Of a DNA stretch of 6,799 bases, positions 1 through 6,388 are shown one piece after another. Each line of letters begins with the position of its first letter. Positions within the stretch are counted from its first letter, which is position 1. The notes beneath the pieces are model-generated. The model was not told where the DNA came from and made no database searches. It saw only the letters and a list, made by a program, of their open reading frames with translations. The position numbers and the translations under genes are program-made. Source of the stretch: an uncultured Burkholderiales bacterium (lineage in GTDB: Bacteria; Pseudomonadota; Gammaproteobacteria; Burkholderiales; Burkholderiaceae_C); contig CAIQIL010000429.1 in NCBI GenBank assembly GCA_903871865.1, forward strand, positions 1 to 6,799. The letters run 5' to 3'.

Positions 1-1190
1 CCAACCATGGCGTGTCCATCGAGGTGGGTGTGGGGACCGACGCCATCCCCGTGCACTTCAGCCTGGCCGAGCACCAGCACCTCGAAGGTCAGCTCACGCC
101 CGAGCGCCGCGCCCTGTTGCCCGATGTGTTCGACCTGCCGGACCTGGCCTCGATGGACGACGGCATCGCCAACGGCACCTACGAAACGCGCGGTGGCGCA
201 CCCCGTCCGCTGGCCCTGTTCACCGCGCCGCGGGTGGACTACTCCCTGCACCGCCTGCGCCACTACACCGGCACCTCGCCTGAGCACTTCCAGAACTTCG
301 TGCTCTTCACGAACTACCAGTTCTACATCGACGAGTTCGTGCGCATGGGCCATGCGCTGATGCAGCGCTTGCCTGACCCCGCCAACCCGCAGGACGACGA
401 CGACTGCATCGCTTTCGTCGAGCCTGGCAATGTCATCACGCGCCGCGTGGGCGTGCCGCCTGAGGCGCTCGATGCGCTGGGCGTGGTGCCGCCGCGCCTG
501 CCGCAGATGCCGGCCTACCACTTGGTGCGCCGCACGCGCGACGGCATCACCATGGTCAACATCGGGGTGGGGCCGTCGAACGCGAAAACCATCACCGACC
601 ACATCGCGGTGCTGCGTCCGCACGCCTGGATCATGCTGGGGCACTGCGCCGGCCTGCGCAACTCGCAGCAATTGGGCGACTACGTGCTGGCCCACGGCTA
701 TGTGCGCGAGGACCACGTGCTCGATGAAGACCTGCCGCTGTGGGTGCCGATCCCGCCGCTGGCGGAAATCCAGCTCGCGCTCGAAGGCGCCGTGGCCGAC
801 GTGACCAAGCTCCACGGCTACGAACTCAAGCGCATCATGCGCACGGGCACGGTGGCATCGACCGACAACCGCAATTGGGAGTTGCTGCCGCAGCGGGAGC
901 CCGAGCGGCGGTTCAGCCAGAGCCGCGCGGTGGCCCTGGACATGGAAAGCGCGACCATCGCGGCCAACGGTTTCCGTTTCCGTGTGCCCTACGGCACCTT
1001 GCTGTGCGTGAGCGACAAGCCCCTGCACGGCGAACTCAAGTTGCCGGGCATGGCCAACACCTTTTACCGCGAGCGCGTGGACCAGCACCTGCGCATCGGC
1101 CTGAGGGCCATCGAGCGCTTGCGCGGCCACCGTGCCGGTCAGTTGCACAGCCGAAAACTGCGCAGCTTCGCCGAAGTCGCCTTCCAGTGA
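1..1190 (+). CDS. amn: AMP nucleosidase, 5'-truncated by the window edge
   Basis: Hydrolyses AMP to adenine and ribose 5-phosphate in the cytoplasm, an AMP-degradation and adenine-salvage step. The reading frame (codons from base 3) is open through the left edge and ends in TGA at 1188-1190. About 396 codons are present; E. coli Amn is 484 residues, so roughly 90 N-terminal residues lie outside. The protein matches remembered Amn almost block for block: VNIGVGPSNAKT (555-590), RPHAWIMLGHCAGLR, GDYVLAH, TDNRNWELLP, then the nucleosidase signature DMESATIAANG (from 939) and VPYGTLLCVSDKPLHGE. The C-terminal half is the PNP/UDP phosphorylase-type catalytic fold. The tail HSRKLRSFAEVAFQ is also Amn-like, so the 3' end is intact. 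Its start and promoter cannot be judged. It converges on the higA-like gene. The GTG at base 12 is internal, not the true start. Confidence 0.96.
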   Translation, partial: NHGVSIEVGVGTDAIPVHFSLAEHQHLEGQLTPERRALLPDVFDLPDLASMDDGIANGTYETRGGAPRPLALFTAPRVDYSLHRLRHYTGTSPEHFQNFVLFTNYQFYIDEFVRMGHALMQRLPDPANPQDDDDCIAFVEPGNVITRRVGVPPEALDALGVVPPRLPQMPAYHLVRRTRDGITMVNIGVGPSNAKTITDHIAVLRPHAWIMLGHCAGLRNSQQLGDYVLAHGYVREDHVLDEDLPLWVPIPPLAEIQLALEGAVADVTKLHGYELKRIMRTGTVASTDNRNWELLPQREPERRFSQSRAVALDMESATIAANGFRFRVPYGTLLCVSDKPLHGELKLPGMANTFYRERVDQHLRIGLRAIERLRGHRAGQLHSRKLRSFAEVAFQ

Positions 1191-1355
1191 TGCATGGGTG
1201 CTTGACGTGTGGCCCGTTCACTGGGCAACATGTCCTGCATGCCGTGCACCAGGCAACGTCTTACCCGAGCGGGTGATCACCCTTTTGGGGAGATGTGGCG
1301 CGGTGTTCCCCAGGGCGGCACGTGCCGCACCGGGGTTGACACCGCACGATCCCGT
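1191..1355. other. convergent intergenic region with inverted repeats
   Basis: Gap between the 3' ends of amn and the higA-like gene. It holds a perfect 12-bp palindrome GGGTGATCACCC at 1271-1282 followed by TTTT, an arm pair TGGGGA (1286-1291) / TCCCCA (1307-1312), and a perfect 14-bp palindrome GCGGCACGTGCCGC at 1315-1328. No long U tract follows a strong stem in either direction, so a canonical intrinsic terminator is not evident. There is no convincing coding region. Confidence 0.6.
1271..1286 (+). terminator. weak candidate terminator after amn
   Basis: GGGTGATCACCC can fold as a 4-bp stem with a GATC loop and is followed directly by TTTT. It lies 80 bp after the amn stop codon. The stem and T run are short, so it may be a pause site, a protein-binding palindrome or nothing. 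Confidence 0.25.
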
Positions 1356-1712
1356 TCAAGCGGCCAGGGCGACTTCGCGTTCGGCGGCAGGGGCGGCGGG
1401 CAGCGAGGTGCGCGCAACGGGTGGTGCCGACACGGGGATTTCGCGGCGGATCTGCTCGCCCGCCTGCTCTTCGGCCACTTTCAGGTCGTAGGCGGTCTGC
1501 AGGTCCATCCAGTACTGGGGCGTGGTGCCGAAGAACCGCGCCAGGCGCAGCGCCGAGTCGGGGCTGATGCCGCGGCGTTCACGCACGATGTCGTTGACAC
1601 GGGGTGCCGGCACGTGCAGGCGGATGGCCAAGCCGCTGGCGGACAGTCCATGCTGTTCCATGAACTTGGTGCGGAGGATGGCGCCGGGGTGGAGTGCTTC
1701 AGAGTAGTTCAT
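1356..1712 (-). CDS. higA: HigA-family antitoxin-like XRE DNA-binding protein, no adjacent toxin
   Basis: About 118 residues. The core matches the HigA antidote family: HPGAILRTKF near the N terminus, an XRE helix-turn-helix (GLSASGLAIRLHVPAPRVND), then RRGISPDSALRLARFFGTTPQYWMDLQTAYDL, the typical HigA signature. HigA proteins repress their own operon and neutralise the HigB mRNA-cleaving toxin. In the usual higBA order the toxin gene lies just upstream, but here the upstream side is a divergent control region and the downstream side is only 165 bp, so no HigB is encoded nearby. The C terminus carries about 25 extra Ala/Pro-rich residues. I chose the ATG at 1712. An in-frame ATG at 1733 would add MTPPKSP, but its codons (ACA, CCA, AGT, CCT) are atypical here. 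Neither start has a good ribosome binding site. It may be a plain transcription regulator instead of an antitoxin. Confidence 0.85.
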   Translation of the reverse strand: MNYSEALHPGAILRTKFMEQHGLSASGLAIRLHVPAPRVNDIVRERRGISPDSALRLARFFGTTPQYWMDLQTAYDLKVAEEQAGEQIRREIPVSAPPVARTSLPAAPAAEREVALAA

Positions 1713-1747
1713 AGGACTTTTGGGTGGTGTCATTGTCGGACGGATGG

Positions 1748-1780
1748 ATCGTATGAGCTTTGTCCGGATAACATTGTCAA
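1748..1780 (-). promoter_or_regulatory. candidate promoter of the higA-like gene
   Basis: Read on the minus strand, a perfect TTGACA (1780-1775) is followed 21 nt later by TACGAT (1753-1748), 4 of 6 matches to the -10 consensus. The spacing is longer than the usual 16-18, so either the real -10 is a poorer hexamer closer in, or an activator helps. A start near 1741 would leave about 30 nt of leader before the ATG at 1712. Confidence 0.4.
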
Positions 1781-1789
1781 CACTCATAC
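1751..1789. promoter_or_regulatory. inverted repeat GTATGAG...CTCATAC, possible operator
   Basis: A perfect 7-bp inverted repeat, GTATGAG (1751-1757) and CTCATAC (1783-1789), with a 25-bp spacer. It flanks the minus-strand TTGACA and overlaps the plus-strand TACAAT, so a bound dimer could affect both divergent genes. Self-repression by the HigA-like protein is the natural guess, since HigA proteins bind inverted repeats in their own promoters. That is inference. Confidence 0.4.
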
Positions 1790-1792
1790 AAT
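1773..1792. promoter_or_regulatory. inverted repeat ATTGT-N10-ACAAT, possible Crp/Fnr-type site
   Basis: Two perfect 5-bp arms, ATTGT (1773-1777) and ACAAT (1788-1792), separated by 10 bp. Total length and symmetry resemble dimer sites of Crp/Fnr proteins, though the arms are neither TGTGA nor TTGAT. It covers the predicted -10 of the adjacent Crp/Fnr-family gene, so autorepression is plausible. Confidence 0.3.
1787..1792 (+). promoter_or_regulatory. candidate -10 element of the Crp/Fnr-family gene
   Basis: TACAAT matches the -10 consensus at 5 of 6 positions. No good -35 sits 16-18 bp upstream; TTGTCC at 1760-1765 is 21 bp away. Transcription from about 1799 would give a leader of about 67 nt before the ATG at 1866. 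Confidence 0.4.
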
Positions 1793-1828
1793 TGCACGCA
1801 GAACATCTAACCATTTCGGGGGGTAATT

Positions 1829-1861
1829 ATGCCCATACGGAACGCGTTTTGCGTTGAATGA
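1829..1861 (+). CDS. possible 10-codon leader peptide before the Crp/Fnr-family gene
   Basis: ATG at 1829 is preceded at 5 nt by a run of six G (1818-1823), which can pair with the anti-Shine-Dalgarno. It encodes MPIRNAFCVE and stops with TGA at 1859-1861, four bases before the ATG (1866) of the regulator. The regulator itself has no recognisable ribosome binding site, so translation by reinitiation after this minicistron is possible. The peptide has no run of a single amino acid that would suggest classical attenuation. An ORF this short can arise by chance. Confidence 0.3.
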   Translation: MPIRNAFCVE

Positions 1862-1865
1862 AAAG

Positions 1866-2648
1866 ATGCACCGTCGATCTGAAGCCACACCCCTCGGTTT
1901 GCTGCCGGCCTTGCGCACCCATGTCTGGTTCGCGAGCTGCCCCGAGGACTTCCAGGTGGCGTTGGTTGAACGCTCCAGCCTGCTGCACCTGTCGGCGGGC
2001 GAGACGCTGTTCAAGTCCGATGAATTCCGCGATGGCCTGAGTTGCGTGGTCGCGGGCGCGCTCAAGCTCGGTTCGATGAGCCCGCACGATGGCACCCACC
2101 GGTTGACGCTGTACGTCGAGCCCTACCACTGGTTTGGCGAGATCAGCCTGATCGACCGCCTGCCGCGCGCCATGCTGGCCGTGGCCGACACGCCGAGCAC
2201 CGTGCTGGTGACGTCCCGTGTGCAGCTGGAGGCCTGGTTGGACGAGCACCCGCAGCATTGGCGCGATGTGGCCCGGCTGGCCGGCAGCAAGCTGCGGCTG
2301 ATGACGGTGGCGCTGGAGGACAGCGCCTCGCTGTCACTGCACCAGCGCCTGGCGCGGCGCCTGCTGTTTTCGGCGGTGAACTTCGGCCAGGTGGTGGCGC
2401 CCTCAGGGCTGCGCCGCCGCCTGCGCCTGCCACAAGAGTACCTGGCGCAGATGATGGGCGTGTCGCGCCAGACTGTGAACAAGGCCTTGCGCGACATGGA
2501 GCGCGAGCGCGTGATCGCCTTGCACTACGCGGAAATCGAGATCCTCGACCTGGAGGCACTGCTGGCGCGGGTCGGGGCCATCGACCCCCACCTGATGCAG
2601 ATGTTCACGGGCGTGGTGCCCGCGGGCGGGCTTCAGCCTTTGCGCTGA
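1866..2648 (+). CDS. Crp/Fnr-family transcriptional regulator
   Basis: 260 residues from the ATG at 1866; an in-frame TTG at 1854 would add four residues. The N-terminal two thirds form a cyclic-nucleotide-binding-type beta barrel: LSAGETLFKSDEFRDG (about 42-57), then the cassette FGEISLIDRLPRA (90-102), which lines up with the GE...RS ligand-phosphate cassette of CRP but has Ala in place of the Ser. A long dimerisation helix follows, then a Crp-type winged helix-turn-helix, LPQEYLAQMMGVSRQTVNKA (188-207), close to the SRETVGR recognition helix of CRP. Only two cysteines (25, 60) are present and the FNR cysteine cluster is absent, so it is not an oxygen-sensing Fe-S protein. Ligand and targets are unknown. 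It diverges from the higA-like gene and converges on purT with a 13-bp gap. A local or global role cannot be told from sequence. Confidence 0.9.
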   Translation: MHRRSEATPLGLLPALRTHVWFASCPEDFQVALVERSSLLHLSAGETLFKSDEFRDGLSCVVAGALKLGSMSPHDGTHRLTLYVEPYHWFGEISLIDRLPRAMLAVADTPSTVLVTSRVQLEAWLDEHPQHWRDVARLAGSKLRLMTVALEDSASLSLHQRLARRLLFSAVNFGQVVAPSGLRRRLRLPQEYLAQMMGVSRQTVNKALRDMERERVIALHYAEIEILDLEALLARVGAIDPHLMQMFTGVVPAGGLQPLR

Positions 2649-2659
2649 AGCAGCGCTGC
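2631..2659. terminator. possible bidirectional hairpin between the Crp/Fnr-family gene and purT
   Basis: CTTCAGC (2631-2637) and GCTGAAG (2644-2650) form a perfect 7-bp stem with a 6-nt loop overlapping the regulator's stop codon. It is followed by the palindrome GCAGCGCTGC (2650-2659). It sits exactly where two convergent genes meet, but only TTT follows on the + strand and no T run follows on the - strand, so termination is uncertain. Confidence 0.35.
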
Positions 2660-2661
2660 CT

Positions 2662-3915
2662 TTACCGCCCCTTCACCACCACCTTGGCCGCGGCGGTGCG
2701 GGCCTTGGCGCGGGCGGCATCGACGTCGTCGGCGGTGGCCAGGGCCACGCCCATGCGGCGTTTGACGAAGCTCTCGGGCTTGCCGAACAGGCGGATGTCG
2801 GTGCCCGGCTCTGACAGGGCTTCGGCGACGCCGACGAAGGTGACGTCCTGGGTGTCCACGCCGCCGTAGATCACGGCCGAGGCGCCGACGCTGCGCAGCG
2901 AGGTGTCCACTGGCAGGCCCAGGATGGCGCGGGCGTGCAGCTCGAACTCGCTTTGCACCTGGGTGCTCAGCGTGACCAGGCCGGTGTCGTGCGGGCGCGG
3001 GCTGACCTCGCTGAACCAGACCTGCTCGCCCTTGACGAACAACTCCACCCCGAACAGGCCCTGGCCGCCGAGGTTGTCGGTCACGGCCTTGGAGATCTCG
3101 CGCGACTTGCGCAGGGCCTCCGGGTGCATGGGGTGGGGCTGCCAGCTCTCGACGTAATCCCCGCTGACCTGCTTGTGCCCGATCGGTTCACAAAAGTGAG
3201 TGATCACTTCATTCAGCTGGGCACCGCGGCCTGCCGCGCGCACGGTGAGCTGGGTGATTTCGTAGTCGAAGTCGATGAAGCCTTCGACGATGACGCGGCC
3301 GTGGCTGACGCGGCCTCCGGCCATGGCGTGGTCCCAGGCTGTCTGCACGTCGGCGGGGCCATCGATCTTGCTCTGGCCCTTGCCGGAGGAGCTCATCACC
3401 GGCTTGACCACGCAGGGGTAGCCGATGCCCGGTTGGCCATCCACGCCGTCGATGGCGGCTTGCAGCTCGGCCAGCGATTCGCAGAACTGGTAGGGGCTGG
3501 TCGGCAGGCCCAGCGTTTCGGCGGCCAGGCGGCGGATGCCCTCGCGGTCCATGGTCAGGCGGGCGGCGCGGGCGGTCGGGATGACGCGGACCTGACCGGC
3601 GGCCTCCATCTCTTCGAGCAGCGGCGTGGCGATGGCTTCGATTTCCGGCACGACCAGGTGCGGCTTCTCGGCTTCGATCAGGGCGCGCAACTGGGCCGGA
3701 TCGCTCATGGTGATCGTGCGGGCGTGGTGGGCGACCTGCTGGCCGGGGGCGTTCTCGTAGCGGTCGACCGCGATGGTCTCGACGCCCAGGCGCTGCAGCG
3801 CGATCAGCACTTCCTTGCCCAGCTCACCGGAGCCCAGCAGCATGACGCGCACCGCCGACGGCGACAGGGGCGTGCCCAGGGTGAGGGTGGTGACGGTCTG
3901 CGGGGTTGGGCTCAT
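2662..3915 (-). CDS. purT: formate-dependent phosphoribosylglycinamide formyltransferase (GAR transformylase 2)
   Basis: Converts formate, ATP and GAR to FGAR, the folate-independent route to the third step of de novo purine synthesis. 417 residues; E. coli PurT is 392. An ATP-grasp protein: N-terminal domain with [14 protein letters not shown] (23-36), [17 protein letters not shown] and [17 protein letters not shown]-grasp core with [16 protein letters not shown] (166-181), [13 protein letters not shown] and [12 protein letters not shown] (301-312); C-terminal [19 protein letters not shown] (375-393). Compared with E. coli from memory it has about nine extra N-terminal residues and short insertions near 153-163 and 226-238. 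AAGGA lies 10 nt before the ATG at 3915. It begins 33 bp after the kinase stop on the same strand, with no obvious terminator between, so cotranscription with the two-component genes is likely. Confidence 0.97.
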   Translation of the reverse strand: MSPTPQTVTTLTLGTPLSPSAVRVMLLGSGELGKEVLIALQRLGVETIAVDRYENAPGQQVAHHARTITMSDPAQLRALIEAEKPHLVVPEIEAIATPLLEEMEAAGQVRVIPTARAARLTMDREGIRRLAAETLGLPTSPYQFCESLAELQAAIDGVDGQPGIGYPCVVKPVMSSSGKGQSKIDGPADVQTAWDHAMAGGRVSHGRVIVEGFIDFDYEITQLTVRAAGRGAQLNEVITHFCEPIGHKQVSGDYVESWQPHPMHPEALRKSREISKAVTDNLGGQGLFGVELFVKGEQVWFSEVSPRPHDTGLVTLSTQVQSEFELHARAILGLPVDTSLRSVGASAVIYGGVDTQDVTFVGVAEALSEPGTDIRLFGKPESFVKRRMGVALATADDVDAARAKARTAAAKVVVKGR

Positions 3916-3948
3916 GGTGGGTCGTTCCTTGGAGGGCGGGTGCGCCGA

Positions 3949-5325
3949 TCACGACATTGTGGCGCGAGCCTGGGGGTGTGCGTCGCCGTGCAGGGGCAGC
4001 AGCACCGTGAAACGTGTGCCTTGCTGCGGCGTGCTGTCCACTTCCAGGCGGCCGTCGAGGCGGTCCACCAGGCGGCGCACCACCGCCAGGCCCAGGCCGG
4101 TGCCTTCGGCGCGGGGCAGTCGGCGGTCTTCCAGGCGCACATAGGGTTCGAAGATCTTGGCCATGGCCTCGGGCGCGATGCCCAGGCCGGTGTCGTGCAC
4201 CGACAGCGCGACCGCATCGGTGGCCAGGGCGGTGTCATCGCCTTCGCCCTGGCCCTTGCCGTGGACGGTGGTGCAGGCGTCCCGCACGGCCAGCCGCACC
4301 GTGATCTTGCCCTCGGAGGTGTACTTCAGGGCGTTGTGCAGCAGGTTGTCGAGGATCTGGCGCACGCGGGTGGGGTCGGATTCGGCGTCGCGCAGGCGGG
4401 CGTCGCTGGCGATGTCGCACTGCAGGTTCAGGCCACGGGAGCGCGCGCGCGACTGCAGCGCCTCGCAGCTGTCCTGCACGAGCTTGGGCAGGTCCACCGG
4501 CTGCAGGTGCATCTGCCAGGCCGGGTTGTCGAGCCGGGTGTACTCGGTGACGTCGCGCAAGTGGGCTTCCAGCTGGGCCGCCACCTGGCGCAGGCGGTCG
4601 ATGGCGCGCCGCTCGACCTGGCCGCGCACCTTGAGGTCCAGCAGGTCGATGGAGCCCAGCATGGACTGCAGCGGCGTGCGGATCTCGTGCGACAGCATGG
4701 CCAGGAAGCGTTCGCGGTCGGCCTGTGCTCTCAGCTCGGCCCGGCTCAAGCGGCTGTGCAGCACGCTGATGTAGGACAGCGCCAGGATGCACATGGGGTG
4801 CGTGATCAGCAGGGTGAACCAGAAATGGCCCAGTGGGTCGCCATTGCGCGGCGGCGGCAGACCGAACAGGCAGAGGTAGGCGATGACCACACCCGCGTAA
4901 GTCAGCCAGCTCAGCAGCGCCGCCCCCCGCACCATGACCACGAAAGCCGCCATGGAGAGGATGGGCATGAACTGCGCGTTCGAGGCCACCTCGTACAGCT
5001 GGTTGGGCTGGGCCGACATGGTGGCCGACACCAGCGAGCCGATGAAGGAGATGGCCGATGCGACCGTGCTGGCCGCCGAGGCCCAGGGGTGCCAGTGCGG
5101 GCGCCACCACACCGCCAGGGCGCTGCCGCCCAGCACCGCCGACACCATGGGCACGGTGACGCTGGCCCAGGTGCTGTTCATGCCGGCGCGCTCGTCGGCC
5201 CACCAGACCAGGAAGGTGCCGATGGCCGACAGGGCCGTGAGCCAACGTGTCAGGGCCACGCGCGCGCCGGGGGAGCCCGGCTCCCGCTGCGCGCGCCGGG
5301 GCGGTGGCACCACGTAGCGGCTCAT
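3949..5325 (-). CDS. membrane sensor histidine kinase
   Basis: 458 residues. It autophosphorylates on His and should pass phosphate to the receiver encoded just upstream. The N-terminal region (about 27-188) has six hydrophobic segments, roughly 27-42, 55-73, 84-103, 119-134, 136-155 and 168-188, with only short loops, so sensing is likely within or near the inner membrane. No PAS, HAMP or CHASE domain is evident. Then come the dimerisation/phosphoacceptor helix FLAMLSHEIRTPLQSM (His213), an N box DPTRVRQILDNLLHNALKYT (Asn331), G1 DTGLGI (378-383), F box IFEPY (391-395) and G2 GTGLGLAV (408-415). All key residues are present and there is no C-terminal receiver. The ATG overlaps the stop of the response regulator gene (ATGA), which implies translational coupling and explains the lack of a ribosome binding site. 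The signal is unknown. Confidence 0.95.
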   Translation of the reverse strand: MSRYVVPPPRRAQREPGSPGARVALTRWLTALSAIGTFLVWWADERAGMNSTWASVTVPMVSAVLGGSALAVWWRPHWHPWASAASTVASAISFIGSLVSATMSAQPNQLYEVASNAQFMPILSMAAFVVMVRGAALLSWLTYAGVVIAYLCLFGLPPPRNGDPLGHFWFTLLITHPMCILALSYISVLHSRLSRAELRAQADRERFLAMLSHEIRTPLQSMLGSIDLLDLKVRGQVERRAIDRLRQVAAQLEAHLRDVTEYTRLDNPAWQMHLQPVDLPKLVQDSCEALQSRARSRGLNLQCDIASDARLRDAESDPTRVRQILDNLLHNALKYTSEGKITVRLAVRDACTTVHGKGQGEGDDTALATDAVALSVHDTGLGIAPEAMAKIFEPYVRLEDRRLPRAEGTGLGLAVVRRLVDRLDGRLEVDSTPQQGTRFTVLLPLHGDAHPQARATMS

Positions 5326-6311
5326 GGCTGCGAGGGTGGGGTGGCTTGCAACCTGTCCAGGCTGCTCTGGATGGCCGCCGTCAGCACGGCCGGGCGCACC
5401 GGTTTTTCGAAGAAGGTCACGCCCTGGGTGCGCAGCATGGTCGCCAGCGTGGCCTCGGAGGCTGTGCCGTCGCGCAACTGCCCGGTGAGCAAGATGACGG
5501 GGACCTGGGCCTGCCGCCGGCGGATCTCTTCGACCACGCTTTGCGAGGTCTGGCCGCCCGAGAGGATGAGGTCCACCACGTAGGCGTCGAAGTGGCTGCC
5601 TGCCTGCAGCGGTTGCAACAGGGCGTCGGCGCTGGTGAAGGGCTCGGCATCGAAGCCCATCTCATGGAACCAGTCCACGAGGGTCTGCGCGGCGCAGGGG
5701 TCGTCGTCGAGCACGGCGATGCGCAGGCGGGGTTGGTCGTCGGGCGACTCCAGCTGGAGTTGCTCGATGCGGTAGCAGGTGCCCGCGGGGTTCAGCGCCA
5801 GGACCCGGGCTGCGCTGCCCACCACCCAGGACTGGCCGAGGTGGGTGGCCAGCAGTTCCTGGGTGTCGGTGGCGCCGGGCGCGCACTGGGCGCCAAGGTG
5901 GAGGGTGCAGGGCAGCTCCAGGGCATCGACCAGCAAAAGAGCGGGTTGGCCCGCGCGCGGTTCGCCGCTGCCGGTCGCCGCGCCCACGCCCAAGGGCAGT
6001 GCGCCCAACACCGCGTGCTGCGCGAAGACAGCGTCGAGCGATTCGCCGTAGTGGCGGCACAGCGCCAAAACCTCACCAAAGAGCCACACCGCGCCGCGGA
6101 GCTTGCGCCGTGCCTGGCTGATTGATATCGCGCATATTTGCGCGATTTCCGTGGCCTGGTGCCGCGGGCTCACCCCGTGGCGGCCCAGCAAATCGGACAC
6201 GCAGCCTGCCATCCAGCCTGCAGACAACTCGTCTGCTTGGGGCTGTTGATCGGAGGGGGTGGCGGCGTCCATGCGAGAAAGTGTGACCGAATTCCCAGGG
6301 CGTTCGCGCAT
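5322..6311 (-). CDS. BetR-type helix-turn-helix / receiver response regulator
   Basis: 329 residues with an inverted domain order: DNA-binding N terminus, receiver C terminus. Residues 36-98 resemble a BetR domain: VSDLLGRHGVSPRHQATEIA, then the turn ICAISISQARRKLRGAVW and CRHYGESLDAVF. Residues about 120-190 form a separate segment (LLLVDALELPCTLHLG ... SWVVGSAARVLALNPAG) that I cannot assign. Residues 196-315 are a complete receiver: acidic pair in VLDDDP (202-204), phosphoacceptor Asp247 in YVVDLIL, Thr276 in ILLTGQ and Lys303 in FFEKPV. The ATG at 6311 has AAGGG 7-8 nt upstream; an internal ATG at 6272 has none. It is first in the probable operon with the kinase and purT. Target genes are unknown; self-control and purT are the obvious candidates. 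Domain identity is recalled, not searched. Confidence 0.9.
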   Translation of the reverse strand: MRERPGNSVTLSRMDAATPSDQQPQADELSAGWMAGCVSDLLGRHGVSPRHQATEIAQICAISISQARRKLRGAVWLFGEVLALCRHYGESLDAVFAQHAVLGALPLGVGAATGSGEPRAGQPALLLVDALELPCTLHLGAQCAPGATDTQELLATHLGQSWVVGSAARVLALNPAGTCYRIEQLQLESPDDQPRLRIAVLDDDPCAAQTLVDWFHEMGFDAEPFTSADALLQPLQAGSHFDAYVVDLILSGGQTSQSVVEEIRRRQAQVPVILLTGQLRDGTASEATLATMLRTQGVTFFEKPVRPAVLTAAIQSSLDRLQATPPSQP

Positions 6312-6359
6312 GGCCGAACCCTTGGTGACATCTCAATACGTAACAGTGCGTCAAAAATG

Positions 6360-6388
6360 ATCGTATCAGGCATTCCTGCTCACTACAA
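6360..6388 (-). promoter_or_regulatory. promoter of the response regulator-kinase-purT operon
   Basis: On the minus strand, TTGTAG (6388-6383), a 17-bp spacer and TACGAT (6365-6360). The -10 is preceded by TGA, giving an extended -10 (TGnTAnnAT). Transcription from about 6353 would leave about 41 nt of leader, with AAGGG placed correctly before the ATG at 6311. An inverted repeat TGAT-CGT-ATCA (6358-6368) overlaps the -10, and CAGG-CATT-CCTG (6367-6378) lies in the spacer; either could be an operator. Confidence 0.5.

Noticed and set aside
1713..1814. Longer start for the higA-like protein at 1814 (MVRCSACNCM...).
   Set aside because: It would place the start upstream of the likely promoter, and the added residues are unlike the family and use AT-rich, atypical codons.
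1713..1865. A hidden higB toxin gene upstream of the higA-like gene.
   Set aside because: The region is short, AT-rich, holds promoter-like elements, and has no frame of HigB length on the minus strand.
1866..2648. Assignment of the Crp/Fnr protein as FNR (oxygen sensor).
   Set aside because: Only two cysteines are present and the N-terminal cysteine cluster is absent. The recognition helix is closer to CRP.
2935..5583. An 882-codon open frame on the + strand, antisense to purT, the kinase and part of the response regulator.
   Set aside because: It spans three well-supported genes on the opposite strand. Its Gly/Ala/His/Gln/Val-rich composition is what an antisense frame of GC-rich genes gives, and it shows no domain.
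5247..6125. A 292-codon + strand open frame over the response regulator gene.
   Set aside because: Antisense shadow of a gene with a clear receiver and helix-turn-helix; no recognisable motif.
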